The notes: generated by a model from the letters alone, not told the origin. Shown: positions 24,367-32,646, numbered from the stretch's first letter. The stretch is DNA of 34,131 nt from Pseudomonadota bacterium (GCA_018240895.1 JAFEEX010000054.1:142-34272), one strand, 5' to 3'. A program made the numbers and translations.

Positions 24367-24669
24367 CGTTTCGAAATACCCAGTCAGGACCGCTGCACGT
24401 ACAACATCGGTGATGATCGCTCTCCCCGCAACAGCCTGTCCGAACCGGACGGGTGCAGAATGTCGTGATATGTGAAAAGAGCAAGAGGCTTTTCGCTCGT
24501 CAGCGCGGACCGATACCGAAGATTTCGTGCGGCTAACAACGGGTTGAGTGAAAGCCGGGCGCGCAATGGCCGTGTCGCCAATTGCAAAATGTTTGTCGTA
24601 ATTTGTGAAATAATGACTTCAAATTTCCTTTAGGATTCGGGCGACAATCTTGTTCGGGAGGAGAGTTTG
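24367..24669. promoter_or_regulatory. Intergenic control region between the AraC regulator and the TonB receptor
   Basis: About 300 bp without a gene. The half next to the receptor is AT-rich (24580-24640, with TTGCAAAATG, GTAATTTGTG and AAATAATGAC), in contrast to the GC-rich flanks, and should hold the receptor promoter. I cannot fix a single -35/-10 pair. GGGAGGAG precedes the receptor ATG by seven bases. On the AraC side the sequence continues as apparent AraC coding frame back to about 24420. Confidence 0.45.
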
Positions 24670-27063
24670 ATGTCTTACCAGGCCCTGAGCCTGCGCGTCA
24701 GCGCATTTGCCTTGATGACGGTTTTTGCTTCCACCACTCCGGCTCTGGCGCAGGATGTGCCGTCCAGCCCGCCTGCGAGCGATGCCGCCCCCGACAGCGC
24801 AAAGGATGATGCCGGGGTCAACGAAATCATCGTAACCGCGCAAAAGCGATCGGAAAGCGCTCAGAAGGTGCCCATTTCGATTGCCGCGTTCAGCGGCGAA
24901 AAGCTGCAACAGGCAAATGTCGTGACCGTGCTCGATCTGGGCAAGGTTGCCACCAACTTCCAGACCGTGCGTTCATCAAATACCGGGTCAACCCGGATCG
25001 GCATCCGGGGCGTCGGCTCGCTGGCCAACACGCTTATCGAACCGAGCGTCGCGGTGTTTGTCGATGGCGTCTATGTTCCGCGCTCGGGCTCTATCCTGGG
25101 GGCTTTCCTGGATATGCAGGGGGTTGAAGTGCTGCGTGGCCCGCAGGGTACGCTGTTCGGACGCAACGCCAGTGTTGGCGCTTTGTCGCTGCGCAGTGCC
25201 CTGCCGGAAAACCGGCTCTCTGGCCAGGTGTCGGGTGAGGTGGGCTCGTTCGATCGCTACAAACTGTCCGGATACGTCAATCTGCCGGTCAGCGAGAATG
25301 TCTCGGCACGTTTCGCGGGAATGGGGCAGTGGTACAACGGACCGTGGCACAACCGTCTGGACGGCAAGACCTACGGCGGATCGGACGACATGGCGTTCCG
25401 CGGTACGATCAAGGCCGATCTGGGCAATGTCGAATGGATCGTGCGCGGCGATTACACCAAGCTGAAGGGCGACGGGGTAGTCAACTTCGATTTCGATCCG
25501 GCATCGATCAGCCCGGCGCGGCTGGCATTCATCCGCACCGTGTTCAACGGCGGACCGGATACCAATCTCAACGATCGCCAGATGAATCAATATATGGCGA
25601 CCGGCCTGAAAGATGAGAACTGGGGAGCGTCGAGCACCGCTTCGCTCGACCTTGGCGGATCAACCCTCAAACTGATCAACAGCTATCGCCGTTGGAAGAA
25701 TGATCAGCTTGATGGGGACATAATCTATTTCCCGGTCTCGCTTGCATCGCGCCGCAGCCTGTTCGATTCCAAAAGCCAGAACCACGAATTGCAATTCATC
25801 TCGCCCGAACGAGAATGGCTGGGCGGCAAATTCGACATGGTTGCCGGAGCCTATTTCTTTGAAGAAGATTTCAACCTGGGCGAACAGCTCAACATGGGAT
25901 CAAGTTTCTGCGGGATACTGGTGCCGGCAGGCGCGGCGCGAACGGCCTGCGGCACGTACTATGCCGCAGCAGGTGGCGTTGCAGCAACCAATCAGGCGGT
26001 GTTCCAGCACGTCAGGAGCCTCGCCTTCTATACCCAGGGCAACCTTCACCTGACCGACCGGCTGGTGCTGACCCTTGGTGGGCGCTGGACCCAGGACAAG
26101 AAGCGCGGCACGTACCTGCAACAGTCCAGCCCCTTCACCCAGACGCTGCGCGCGCCAGAAGCGCTGACCTTTCCCAAGATTGCAGAGGATCGCTTCACTT
26201 ACCGGATCAGCATGAATTACACGCCGCGTGACGGGGTGATGCTGTTTGCCACGCATTCTACCGGTTACAAATCGGCCGGTTACAATTCGGGGGGGGGCAC
26301 ACCGTCGCTCTCGGTGGTGGACACCAATGGCAACCTTGTTTCGACCAAGCGGCTGTTCAACCGCGAAACGGTCAAGAATTATGAAGTGGGTGTGAAATCG
26401 AGCTGGCTTGACCGCAAGCTGACCGCGAACCTTACCTTCTATCGCATGGACATCGCCGGATTTCAGGACCGCGCGTTTGATGGGGTAAGCTTCATCGTCC
26501 GCAACGCCGGGAACCTGCGCCAGCAGGGCTTTGAATTCGATACGGTCATGGCGCCATCACGCAACCTGTCGTTCACCGCCTCGGTCGCGTACCTTGATTC
26601 CAAATTCACGGATTTCCGCAATGCCTCAAACCTGCCGGGGCTGACCGGAACCCAGGATCTGACCGGAAAGCCGAACAGCTTTTCGCCCAAGTGGTCGGGC
26701 AATTTTGGCGCTGACTGGTCAGGCGATATCGGTTCAGGCGGGATGCGCTGGGTTCTCAATGGCACCTTGTCGCTCGTGTCCGATCAATATGTCGGCACGG
26801 TCAACGATGCCAATCCGCAGTCGCTGGCTGATGGTTATGCCTTGCTGGGCGCGCGGCTGACGCTGTACGGGCGTGATGACCGATGGTCGGTGGCGGTATT
26901 TGGCCGCAACCTGGCCAACCAGCATTACCGTCCGCTGTCGGTCTATCAACCGCTTGGCGCGGCGCTGGGCCTCAACAACACCGCATTTTCAGGCAGCACC
27001 GCCAACCGCGTCCAGGCAAGCGAACCGCGCACCTGGGGGGCATCGGCAACCTTCAAATTCTGA
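24670..27063 (+). CDS. TonB-dependent outer-membrane receptor
   Basis: A 797-residue outer-membrane active transporter. The signal peptide SLRVSAFALMTVFASTTPALAQ is cleaved at about residue 28. A short linker leads to the TonB box EIIVTAQKR, the plug domain (VPISIAAFSGEKLQ, GIRGVGSLANTLIEPSVAVFVDG, LRGPQGTLFGRNASVGAL) and a beta-barrel ending in the classic aromatic C-terminus ATFKF. The start at 24670 is the ATG after GGGAGGAG. This Sphingomonadales-type receptor subgroup usually imports plant- or aromatic-derived compounds rather than siderophores; that is general knowledge, not evidence for the substrate here. It is divergent from an AraC regulator and lies about 2.4 kb from the rhamnose genes, so a rhamnoside is a plausible cargo. 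A hairpin terminator follows. Confidence 0.93.
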   Translation: MSYQALSLRVSAFALMTVFASTTPALAQDVPSSPPASDAAPDSAKDDAGVNEIIVTAQKRSESAQKVPISIAAFSGEKLQQANVVTVLDLGKVATNFQTVRSSNTGSTRIGIRGVGSLANTLIEPSVAVFVDGVYVPRSGSILGAFLDMQGVEVLRGPQGTLFGRNASVGALSLRSALPENRLSGQVSGEVGSFDRYKLSGYVNLPVSENVSARFAGMGQWYNGPWHNRLDGKTYGGSDDMAFRGTIKADLGNVEWIVRGDYTKLKGDGVVNFDFDPASISPARLAFIRTVFNGGPDTNLNDRQMNQYMATGLKDENWGASSTASLDLGGSTLKLINSYRRWKNDQLDGDIIYFPVSLASRRSLFDSKSQNHELQFISPEREWLGGKFDMVAGAYFFEEDFNLGEQLNMGSSFCGILVPAGAARTACGTYYAAAGGVAATNQAVFQHVRSLAFYTQGNLHLTDRLVLTLGGRWTQDKKRGTYLQQSSPFTQTLRAPEALTFPKIAEDRFTYRISMNYTPRDGVMLFATHSTGYKSAGYNSGGGTPSLSVVDTNGNLVSTKRLFNRETVKNYEVGVKSSWLDRKLTANLTFYRMDIAGFQDRAFDGVSFIVRNAGNLRQQGFEFDTVMAPSRNLSFTASVAYLDSKFTDFRNASNLPGLTGTQDLTGKPNSFSPKWSGNFGADWSGDIGSGGMRWVLNGTLSLVSDQYVGTVNDANPQSLADGYALLGARLTLYGRDDRWSVAVFGRNLANQHYRPLSVYQPLGAALGLNNTAFSGSTANRVQASEPRTWGASATFKF

Positions 27064-27087
27064 GGCGGGCGGATTGATCCCTGTGGA

Positions 27088-27110
27088 GGGAGCGGACCAG
27101 GTCTGCTCCC
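27088..27110. terminator. Bidirectional hairpin between the TonB receptor and HxlR genes
   Basis: GGGAGCGGACC-A-GGTCTGCTCCC forms an 11-bp stem (one G-T pair, closing to a tight loop), 24 bp after the receptor stop and 1 bp before the stop of the convergent HxlR gene. Only a weak T-rich stretch (TTCACTTC) follows on the plus strand. It can serve both convergent genes. Confidence 0.65.
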
Positions 27111-27111
27111 T

Positions 27112-27597
27112 TCACTTCAATGACGTTCGCTTCATATCGGTAGCCGCCGCCAGTCCCGGTCCGGTCCGGGCGGCCACGTTGCGGGCGTTTACCTCTTCGC
27201 CGCAGTGCGAACAGCCGATTACCGGCGTGAAATCCGCATCGCAGGTCAAGTGGCGGTGGATCACCGGCAGACCTGTTTCCATGGGATAGTGTCGCCGGCC
27301 CCAGTCGAACAGCGTCAGCAGGGTTGGGTACAGATCAAGCCCCTTGGCGGTCAGGCGGTATTCGTGCCGCACCGGGCGCTGCTGATAGGCGCGCTTTTCC
27401 AGCACGCCTTCATCGGTGAGCAGCGCCAGTCGGTCTGCCACGATCGTTCGGGAAATGCCCAGCCGTTCCTGAAATTCATCAAACCGGCGCACCCCGGCAA
27501 AGCAATCGCGGATGATCAGCATGGTCCAGCGATCACCGATGATCGCCATGGTCCGGGCGATCAGGCAGGGTTGATCCTGCAATTCGTTCCACTTCAT
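27112..27597 (-). CDS. HxlR-family winged-helix transcriptional regulator
   Basis: A 161-residue DNA-binding protein. The HxlR core is obvious: CLIARTMAIIGDRWTMLIIRDCFAGVRRFDEFQERLGISRTIVADRLALLTDEGVLEKRAYQQRPVRHEYRLTAKG in order across about residues 11-87. A C-terminal extension contains CDADFTPVIGCSHCGEEV, with Cys residues arranged like a small zinc or redox site. The ATG at 27597 is preferred over a TTG two codons upstream. The gene is downstream of, and on the same strand as, two crotonase genes, and it converges with the receptor gene. The likely role is local control of the crotonase genes; the effector is unknown. Confidence 0.88.
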   Translation of the reverse strand: MKWNELQDQPCLIARTMAIIGDRWTMLIIRDCFAGVRRFDEFQERLGISRTIVADRLALLTDEGVLEKRAYQQRPVRHEYRLTAKGLDLYPTLLTLFDWGRRHYPMETGLPVIHRHLTCDADFTPVIGCSHCGEEVNARNVAARTGPGLAAATDMKRTSLK

Positions 27598-27669
27598 GCC
27601 CAAGGTCCGATGCTGGTTGCCGTTCCAATACCACGCCGTACCGGGTGCGACCTGCCCCGGCCAGCCCGT

Positions 27670-28449
27670 TCACTTCTTGCGCGCGGCAAAGGCCCGCAAA
27701 CGCTCCGCCACCTCTGGCGCTGCAAAGGCGGTGCAGAAATCTTCCACCGCCACGGCGACGCTGCGGCGATAATCAAGGTCGTTCTGGCGCATGAAGGCGG
27801 CGCGGGCCTGACGCACGGCGGCGGCTGGCTTGGCCGCGAAGGTGGCGGCAAGGGCATGGGCCGCCGCGTCAAGCCTGTCTGCCGGCACCACCTGACTGAC
27901 CAGCCCGAGTTCCAGCGCCTCTGCCGCGCCAAAGCTGCGCCCGCTGAACAGCAGTTCGAATGCGCGGTGCCGGCCGATGATCCGCGGCAGATGGGCAAAA
28001 TGGATTGCGGGAGGCAGGGCCAGGTCGATTTCGGGATAACCGAAAGTTGCATCGTCCGCGGCGATGATCACGTCGCAGGAAATCGCCAGCGTCATGCCCC
28101 CGCCGCGCGCCGTGCCGTTCACCACCGCGATCGATGGCTTGCCCAGCGCATATTGCGCCTCGTTCAGCCCGGGATAGAGATCCAGCAGGATGGCCCGGAC
28201 CGCCGCCGGTTCCGCATCGATCAGCGGCGGCAGGTCCAGCCCGGCGCAGAACCGGCCGGGAACCGCGCTGCACAGCAGCACCGCGCGCGCCGCATCATCC
28301 CGCGCCGCCCGGTTCAACGCGGCGATGATCCCCTTGATCAGCGCGGGGGTGATGGCGTTGACCGGCGGACGGTTCAGCGCAATCCGGGCGATGCCGGCTT
28401 CGACGCTGTAATTCACGCCGCCGTCTGCCATCTCATCCACTGTCTTCAT
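27670..28449 (-). CDS. Enoyl-CoA hydratase/isomerase (crotonase) family protein, 1
   Basis: A 259-residue crotonase-fold enzyme acting on an acyl-CoA thioester. It has the CoA/oxyanion-hole segments GRFCAGLDL (about 65-73) and NGTARGGGMTLAISCDVIIAADDATFGYPEIDLALPP in consecutive order at about 111-147. The Glu pair that hydratases use is only partly matched: Glu140 of GYPEI is near the second position, while the first is replaced in GTARGGGMTLA. It may therefore be an isomerase, hydrolase or atypical lyase rather than a true hydratase. GGACCGG precedes ATGATG, and the second ATG was chosen. It lies 85 bp downstream of crotonase 2. Confidence 0.85.
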   Translation of the reverse strand: MKTVDEMADGGVNYSVEAGIARIALNRPPVNAITPALIKGIIAALNRAARDDAARAVLLCSAVPGRFCAGLDLPPLIDAEPAAVRAILLDLYPGLNEAQYALGKPSIAVVNGTARGGGMTLAISCDVIIAADDATFGYPEIDLALPPAIHFAHLPRIIGRHRAFELLFSGRSFGAAEALELGLVSQVVPADRLDAAAHALAATFAAKPAAAVRQARAAFMRQNDLDYRRSVAVAVEDFCTAFAAPEVAERLRAFAARKK

Positions 28450-28534
28450 CATCCGGTCCTGTTTGGGTGCGATTGGGCCGGATCATCGCACAAGCAATGC
28501 CGGCCGCAACCGCAAAGGTGGCGGGACCGGCCCG

Positions 28535-29323
28535 CTATTGCCCGGTAAACACGGCGGGGCGGCGTTCCATGAATGACTTGATCCCCTCCATCATGTCGGC
28601 TGACCCCATCACCCGTTCGCGGATCGCGGGGATCACGGCGATTGCCGCCTGCTCGCCCGCTTGGGTGTAGTGCCGCGCCGCCTCCTTGGTCACCTGGATG
28701 CCAATCGGGGCATTGGCGGCGATCAGGCGGGCCAGTTCCAGCGCCCGCGCGCCGTGTTGCCCGTGGGGGACGACTTCCTGCACCAGCCCGATCTTCAGTG
28801 CGCGGGCGGCATCGAATTCATCGCAAAGCAGCAGGTGATACATCGCATCGCCCCATCCGGCGCGCGACAGATAGCGGAAATGCGCGCCGCCCAGCGGGGC
28901 GATGCCGCGCTTGGCCTCCATCTGGCAGAACCGTGCGCTGTCCGCCGCCACCACGATGTCCCCCGCCAGCATCAGTTCGATCCCGATGGTGAAGGTGATG
29001 CCTTGCACGGCCGTCACCAGCGGTTTGCGGCAACGCTTGGCCAGGCCAAAGGGATCTACCTGTTCGGGTGGGATCGGCTTGGCAGTGGCCATGGGGCCAA
29101 AGAATTTCGGCATATCCAGCCCGGCGGTAAAGTGATCGCCCTCTGCCAGCAGCACGCCCACCCACAGATCGGGATTGGCGTCCAGCTCGGTCAAGGCAAG
29201 GGATAGCTGCTGCATCATTTCGGGCGAAAAGGCGTTGCGCCGCGCGGGGTTGGCAATGGTGATCTTCAGGATGTGACCGTCCGCTTCGCTGCGCACTTCG
29301 CCTGGGGGTGTTTCGCTGCTCAT
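28535..29323 (-). CDS. Enoyl-CoA hydratase/isomerase (crotonase) family protein, 2
   Basis: A 262-residue crotonase-fold enzyme. The segments are ANPARRNAFSPEMMQQL, the first oxyanion motif EGDHFTAGLDMPKFF, the second VQGITFTIGIELMLAGDIVVAADSARFCQMEAKRGIAPLGG in order at about 105-145, and a C-terminal helix (FMERRPAVFTGQ) that covers the active site. The usual first catalytic Glu region reads TIGIELML, and the second is MEAKRGIAP. The start at 29323 has AGGAG six bases upstream; an earlier in-frame ATG lies before that site and was rejected. The promoter carries TTGACA and an inverted repeat. With crotonase 1 and HxlR it may form a three-gene unit for a CoA-linked catabolic pathway. Confidence 0.86.
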   Translation of the reverse strand: MSSETPPGEVRSEADGHILKITIANPARRNAFSPEMMQQLSLALTELDANPDLWVGVLLAEGDHFTAGLDMPKFFGPMATAKPIPPEQVDPFGLAKRCRKPLVTAVQGITFTIGIELMLAGDIVVAADSARFCQMEAKRGIAPLGGAHFRYLSRAGWGDAMYHLLLCDEFDAARALKIGLVQEVVPHGQHGARALELARLIAANAPIGIQVTKEAARHYTQAGEQAAIAVIPAIRERVMGSADMMEGIKSFMERRPAVFTGQ

Positions 29324-29354
29324 CGCTTGCTCCTGCATATTGGGAAAACGCAGA

Positions 29355-29390
29355 CGCAAGTAAGTATCGATTCTAAACTTATGTCAACCG
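29355..29390 (-). promoter_or_regulatory. Promoter of the crotonase unit with embedded inverted repeat
   Basis: On the minus strand a consensus -35 TTGACA (plus-strand 29382-29387) is followed at a suitable distance by a weak -10 region. An inverted repeat, TAAGT-N11-ACTTA (29361-29365 / 29377-29381), sits exactly in the spacer, where a bound regulator would block or reshape the promoter. HxlR is a candidate ligand-responsive binder. The transcript start would lie about 40 bp before the crotonase 2 ATG. Confidence 0.5.
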
Positions 29391-29453
29391 CGTTTGCACT
29401 GACGTTAGGGAACGCAGGCCTGCACGGGGAAAACACGCCGGACCATCGGCGAA

Positions 29454-31088
29454 TCAGTGCGGCAGATCGGCTGCTTCCGCTGAAGGTTCGCCCGGCTCTG
29501 CGGCGGGGCGCGGGGTGCGCAGATCGGCCTTGCGCATGAAGATGACCAGCGGAACCGTGATGAAGCTTAGCCACATCATCAGATAGAAATCGTCGATATA
29601 GGCAATCATCGCCGCCTGGCGGTTGACCTCTGCATCAACCATTTGCAGCACGGCTTCGCCCATGTCCTGAAACCGGTCGATCGTCGAAAGATCGACCAGT
29701 TGGGTGAAGGACGCGGTAACGTGGCTTGCCAGATCCGAATGCGAAACCTGCAGGTTGCGCGCCAGCAGCGATGTAACCACCGAAATGCCGATCGACGATC
29801 CGATCGAGCGCGACAGGTTGAGCAGGCTTGATCCGTCAGTCCGCAGCGACGGGGGCAGGGTGGCAAAGGCCGATGCGTTCATCGGGATGAATACCAGCCC
29901 CATGCCGATGCCCTGAACGAAGCCAGACATGGCAATGTGGTAATAATCAGTCTGGAGCGACCATGACGACATTTCCCACAGGGATATTCCGGCGATGAGG
30001 AAGCCCAGCGCCATCAGGATTCGCGGATCGAAACCGCGCCGCAGCAGCAGGCCGGACAATTGCATGGTGATCAGCGTGCCGACACCGCGCGGCATCAGCG
30101 TTTCACCGGTATCGATCACGCCATAGCCAAACAGGCGCTGCAACATCGGCGGCAGCAGCGCCATGGTTGCGAACATGACGATGCCGATCACCAGGCTGAA
30201 AAACACCGCGAAGACATAGTTGGGATCGGAAAACAGGTGGCGTTTGAACAGCGGTTCGCGCGCTGTCACCAGATGGATCACCGCCACCCAGCCTGCGGAA
30301 AGGGCAAGGAAGGCATAGACCCACGCCTCTGCCGAATCGAACCAGTCGATATGGTTGCCGCGATCAAGCAGCAACTGGATCGACGTCAGTGTCAGCGCGA
30401 CCAGCGCGAAACCGACCAGATCGAACCGGCGTTGCACCAGTTTGCGCGAAGGCAGCTCTGCCGCCATGATCACCAGCGAAATGATCCCCAGCGGGACATT
30501 GACGTAGAACACCGAACGCCAGTTCCAGTTTTCCGTCAGATAGCCGCCCAGCACCGGGCCAAGGATCGGGCCAGCCATGATCCCCATGCCCCACACCGCC
30601 ATCATCTGCGATTGGCGCGACGGCTTGTTGGTGTCGATCATCGCGGCCTGGCTCAGCGGCGAAATGAACGCGCCGGTCGCGCCCTGCAAGGCGCGGAACA
30701 GTACCATCTGGGTTACGTTCTGGGCCATGCCGCACAGCATTGATGAGAGCACAAAGCCGGTGACAGAGGCCAGGAACAGACGGCGCGATCCGACCCGGTC
30801 CGCCAGCCAGCCGGTGATCGGCATGGCCACGGCCACCGCCACGATATAGCTGGTCAGAACCCAGCTTATCTCGTCGGCCGTGGCGCCAAGGCTGGCCTGC
30901 ATATGCGGAATAGCCACGTTGGCGATGGTTGTATCAAGGATCTGCAACAACGAGGCGAGCATGATCCCCACAGCGAGCAGATAGGGATTTTCCACCGGCA
31001 GGGTGGCAACGTCATCGCTCGCCGCCAGCGCGCGCGGAGCGGGGCGCGCTGGCCGCTTGCTGCTGGGGGAGGCGGCGGCAGTCGCCAT
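29454..31088 (-). CDS. EmrB/QacA-type MFS multidrug efflux transporter (DHA2 family)
   Basis: A 544-residue drug:H+ antiporter with about 14 helices. Landmarks are ILDTTIANVAIPHMQASLG at helix 1 (about 50-68), motif A GWLADRVGSRRLF, motif C-like GPILGPVLGGYLTENWNWRSVFYVNVPLG in order at about 154-182, and a long final helix with VPLVIFMRKADLR. The start lies 11 bp after the adaptor gene stop, so it is the third gene of a marR-emrA-emrB operon. With the adaptor and an outer-membrane channel encoded elsewhere, it would export hydrophobic toxic compounds directly out of the cell. Confidence 0.92.
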   Translation of the reverse strand: MATAAASPSSKRPARPAPRALAASDDVATLPVENPYLLAVGIMLASLLQILDTTIANVAIPHMQASLGATADEISWVLTSYIVAVAVAMPITGWLADRVGSRRLFLASVTGFVLSSMLCGMAQNVTQMVLFRALQGATGAFISPLSQAAMIDTNKPSRQSQMMAVWGMGIMAGPILGPVLGGYLTENWNWRSVFYVNVPLGIISLVIMAAELPSRKLVQRRFDLVGFALVALTLTSIQLLLDRGNHIDWFDSAEAWVYAFLALSAGWVAVIHLVTAREPLFKRHLFSDPNYVFAVFFSLVIGIVMFATMALLPPMLQRLFGYGVIDTGETLMPRGVGTLITMQLSGLLLRRGFDPRILMALGFLIAGISLWEMSSWSLQTDYYHIAMSGFVQGIGMGLVFIPMNASAFATLPPSLRTDGSSLLNLSRSIGSSIGISVVTSLLARNLQVSHSDLASHVTASFTQLVDLSTIDRFQDMGEAVLQMVDAEVNRQAAMIAYIDDFYLMMWLSFITVPLVIFMRKADLRTPRPAAEPGEPSAEAADLPH

Positions 31089-31099
31089 TGCCCCGCGCC

Positions 31100-32176
31100 C
31101 TAGCGCTTGGAATCGGTGGTGAAGACCTTCACCCTGGTTGACAGTCCGGCGATCAGCGGGCGCGGGCTGGGTTCATCCAGCTTGATCCGAACCGGCACGC
31201 GCTGCGTGACCTTGACCCAGTTGCCGGTGGCGTTCTGGGCGGGCAGGACTGAAAATTCGCTGCCGGTGCCAGCGCCGATCGAGGATACGTGACCCTTCAG
31301 CTTGAGGCCGGAATAGGCATCGATCACGATTTCCGCAGGTTGGCCCACCCGCATATCGCCCAGGTCCGTCTCCTTGAAATTGGCTTCTATATAGCTGGAA
31401 CCATCGGCAACCAGAGTGACAACCGGCAGGCCGGTGATCATTTCCTGACCAATCTGCAAGCGGTCCGCCTGGCTGACGATGCCGGATACCGGCGCGCGGA
31501 CTTCGCTGCGCCGCAGGTTCAGTTCCGCGGCGGAGCGCTGCGCCCGGGCTGCGGCAACCTGCGGATAGATGCCCGGCATCTGCGATCCGCTGGACAACTT
31601 TGCGGCAGCTTCGCGGCTTTTCGATTGGGCAAGTTTCAGTTGTTCCTGCGCCAGGGCAACAGCGTGCTGCGCAGCTTCATAGCTGGCCTTGGTGGTGAAC
31701 CCGCGTTTCCACAGCGCCTCCTGCCGGAACAGGGTGGACCGGGCAAAGCCGATCTGTTCCTGCGCGGCGGAAATGTCCGCGCCGGACAGCGCGCTGGAAT
31801 TGGCCAGCGCAACCTCGCTCGCCTGCGCGGTGGCGATTGCCGCATCGGCCTGGGTCAATTGGATCTGGTATTGTTCGGGATCGATCCGGAACAGCAGATC
31901 GCCTGCGTTGACGTGCTGGTTTTCCTTGACCGCCACTTCCACAATCTTGCCGCCGATCTGGGCGCTGACCGAAACCTTGTCGACATGGACATAGGCATTG
32001 TCAGTGGAAACCTGGCCTTGCAGGCTGCGCCAATAGATTACACCGCCAATGATCAGGGCGATCGGCAACGACAGCATCAGGGCCAGACGCAGCCAGTTGC
32101 GCGCAGGTTTGGGTTCGGTTGTGGAATCCTGCGCAGCTTCTGCCGCGGTGATGGTTCCTGGGTCGCGGTCAGCCAT
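31100..32176 (-). CDS. EmrA/HlyD-family membrane fusion protein
   Basis: A 358-residue periplasmic adaptor with an N-terminal membrane anchor (LRLALMLSLPIALIIGGVIYW, about 30-50). The lipoyl half VSTDNAYVHVDKVSVSAQIGGKIVEVAVKENQHVNAGDLLFRID is characteristic of EmrA (in order at about 57-100). A long coiled-coil hairpin (about 105-195) is followed by the return lipoyl half VRAPVSGIVSQADRLQIGQ and the barrel domain. The start at 32176 overlaps the marR stop by 8 bp and gives translational coupling; a longer frame from 32209 would overlap marR further and is less likely. It partners the EmrB-type transporter immediately downstream. Confidence 0.9.
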   Translation of the reverse strand: MADRDPGTITAAEAAQDSTTEPKPARNWLRLALMLSLPIALIIGGVIYWRSLQGQVSTDNAYVHVDKVSVSAQIGGKIVEVAVKENQHVNAGDLLFRIDPEQYQIQLTQADAAIATAQASEVALANSSALSGADISAAQEQIGFARSTLFRQEALWKRGFTTKASYEAAQHAVALAQEQLKLAQSKSREAAAKLSSGSQMPGIYPQVAAARAQRSAAELNLRRSEVRAPVSGIVSQADRLQIGQEMITGLPVVTLVADGSSYIEANFKETDLGDMRVGQPAEIVIDAYSGLKLKGHVSSIGAGTGSEFSVLPAQNATGNWVKVTQRVPVRIKLDEPSPRPLIAGLSTRVKVFTTDSKR

Positions 32177-32612
32177 TGGCGGCAATCCCCGTTGTGCGTC
32201 CGCCGGCAATATTGCCGCGAATCAGTTCAAGCGTGGCGGAAAGGTCTTCGCACTGACGCGCGCTCAACCCGGCCAGCACTTCTTCCTCCAGCCCGGCAAG
32301 GCATTGGCGAACCTCGTCCAGTTTGCGGCGGCTGCTGTCCGTCAGGTGGATGCGCCAGGCGCGCCGGTCTGCCGGATCGGGCCGGCGTTCGATCAGATCG
32401 GCTTCCGCCATCCGGTCAATCAACCGGCACAGCGTGATCGGCTCCACTTCCAGACGTTCGGCATAGGCCACCTGATTTTCGCCTTCGGAATGGGACAGGG
32501 TCAGCAGCAGGCGCGCCTGGGTGCTGGTCATGCCCAGAAGGCTGACCCGCGCATCGAAGGCGCGGCGCAGCAACCGTGCGGTATCGCTGAGAAGGTAGAG
32601 GGTGGTGCTCAT
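32169..32612 (-). CDS. MarR-family regulator of the emrAB operon
   Basis: A 147-residue winged-helix repressor with helices MSTTLYLLSDTARLLRRAFD, the recognition segment VAYAERLEVEPITLCRLIDRMAEADLIERR and the beta-wing DPADRRAWRIHLTD. This is MarR architecture at normal length. The frame is open to 32900, but that extension is not regulator-like and crosses a terminator. An ATG at 32624 lies inside an inverted repeat and TATAAT box, so the ATG at 32612 is preferred, giving a very short leader. The gene heads a marR-emrA-emrB operon that it presumably represses until a phenolic or other hydrophobic ligand binds. Confidence 0.88.
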   Translation of the reverse strand: MSTTLYLLSDTARLLRRAFDARVSLLGMTSTQARLLLTLSHSEGENQVAYAERLEVEPITLCRLIDRMAEADLIERRPDPADRRAWRIHLTDSSRRKLDEVRQCLAGLEEEVLAGLSARQCEDLSATLELIRGNIAGGRTTGIAANG

Positions 32613-32621
32613 CAAGCGCGC

Positions 32622-32646
32622 CATTATAATATGCAAGCTTATAATG
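32622..32646. promoter_or_regulatory. Perfect inverted-repeat operator at the marR-emrAB promoter
   Basis: CATTATAA-N9-TTATAATG is a perfect 8+8 bp palindrome centred at 32634, ten bases upstream of the marR ATG at 32612. On the minus strand the downstream arm contains a consensus -10 TATAAT, so a bound MarR dimer would cover the promoter. The size and symmetry fit known MarR operators. It is the strongest operator candidate in this half of the window. Confidence 0.75.
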
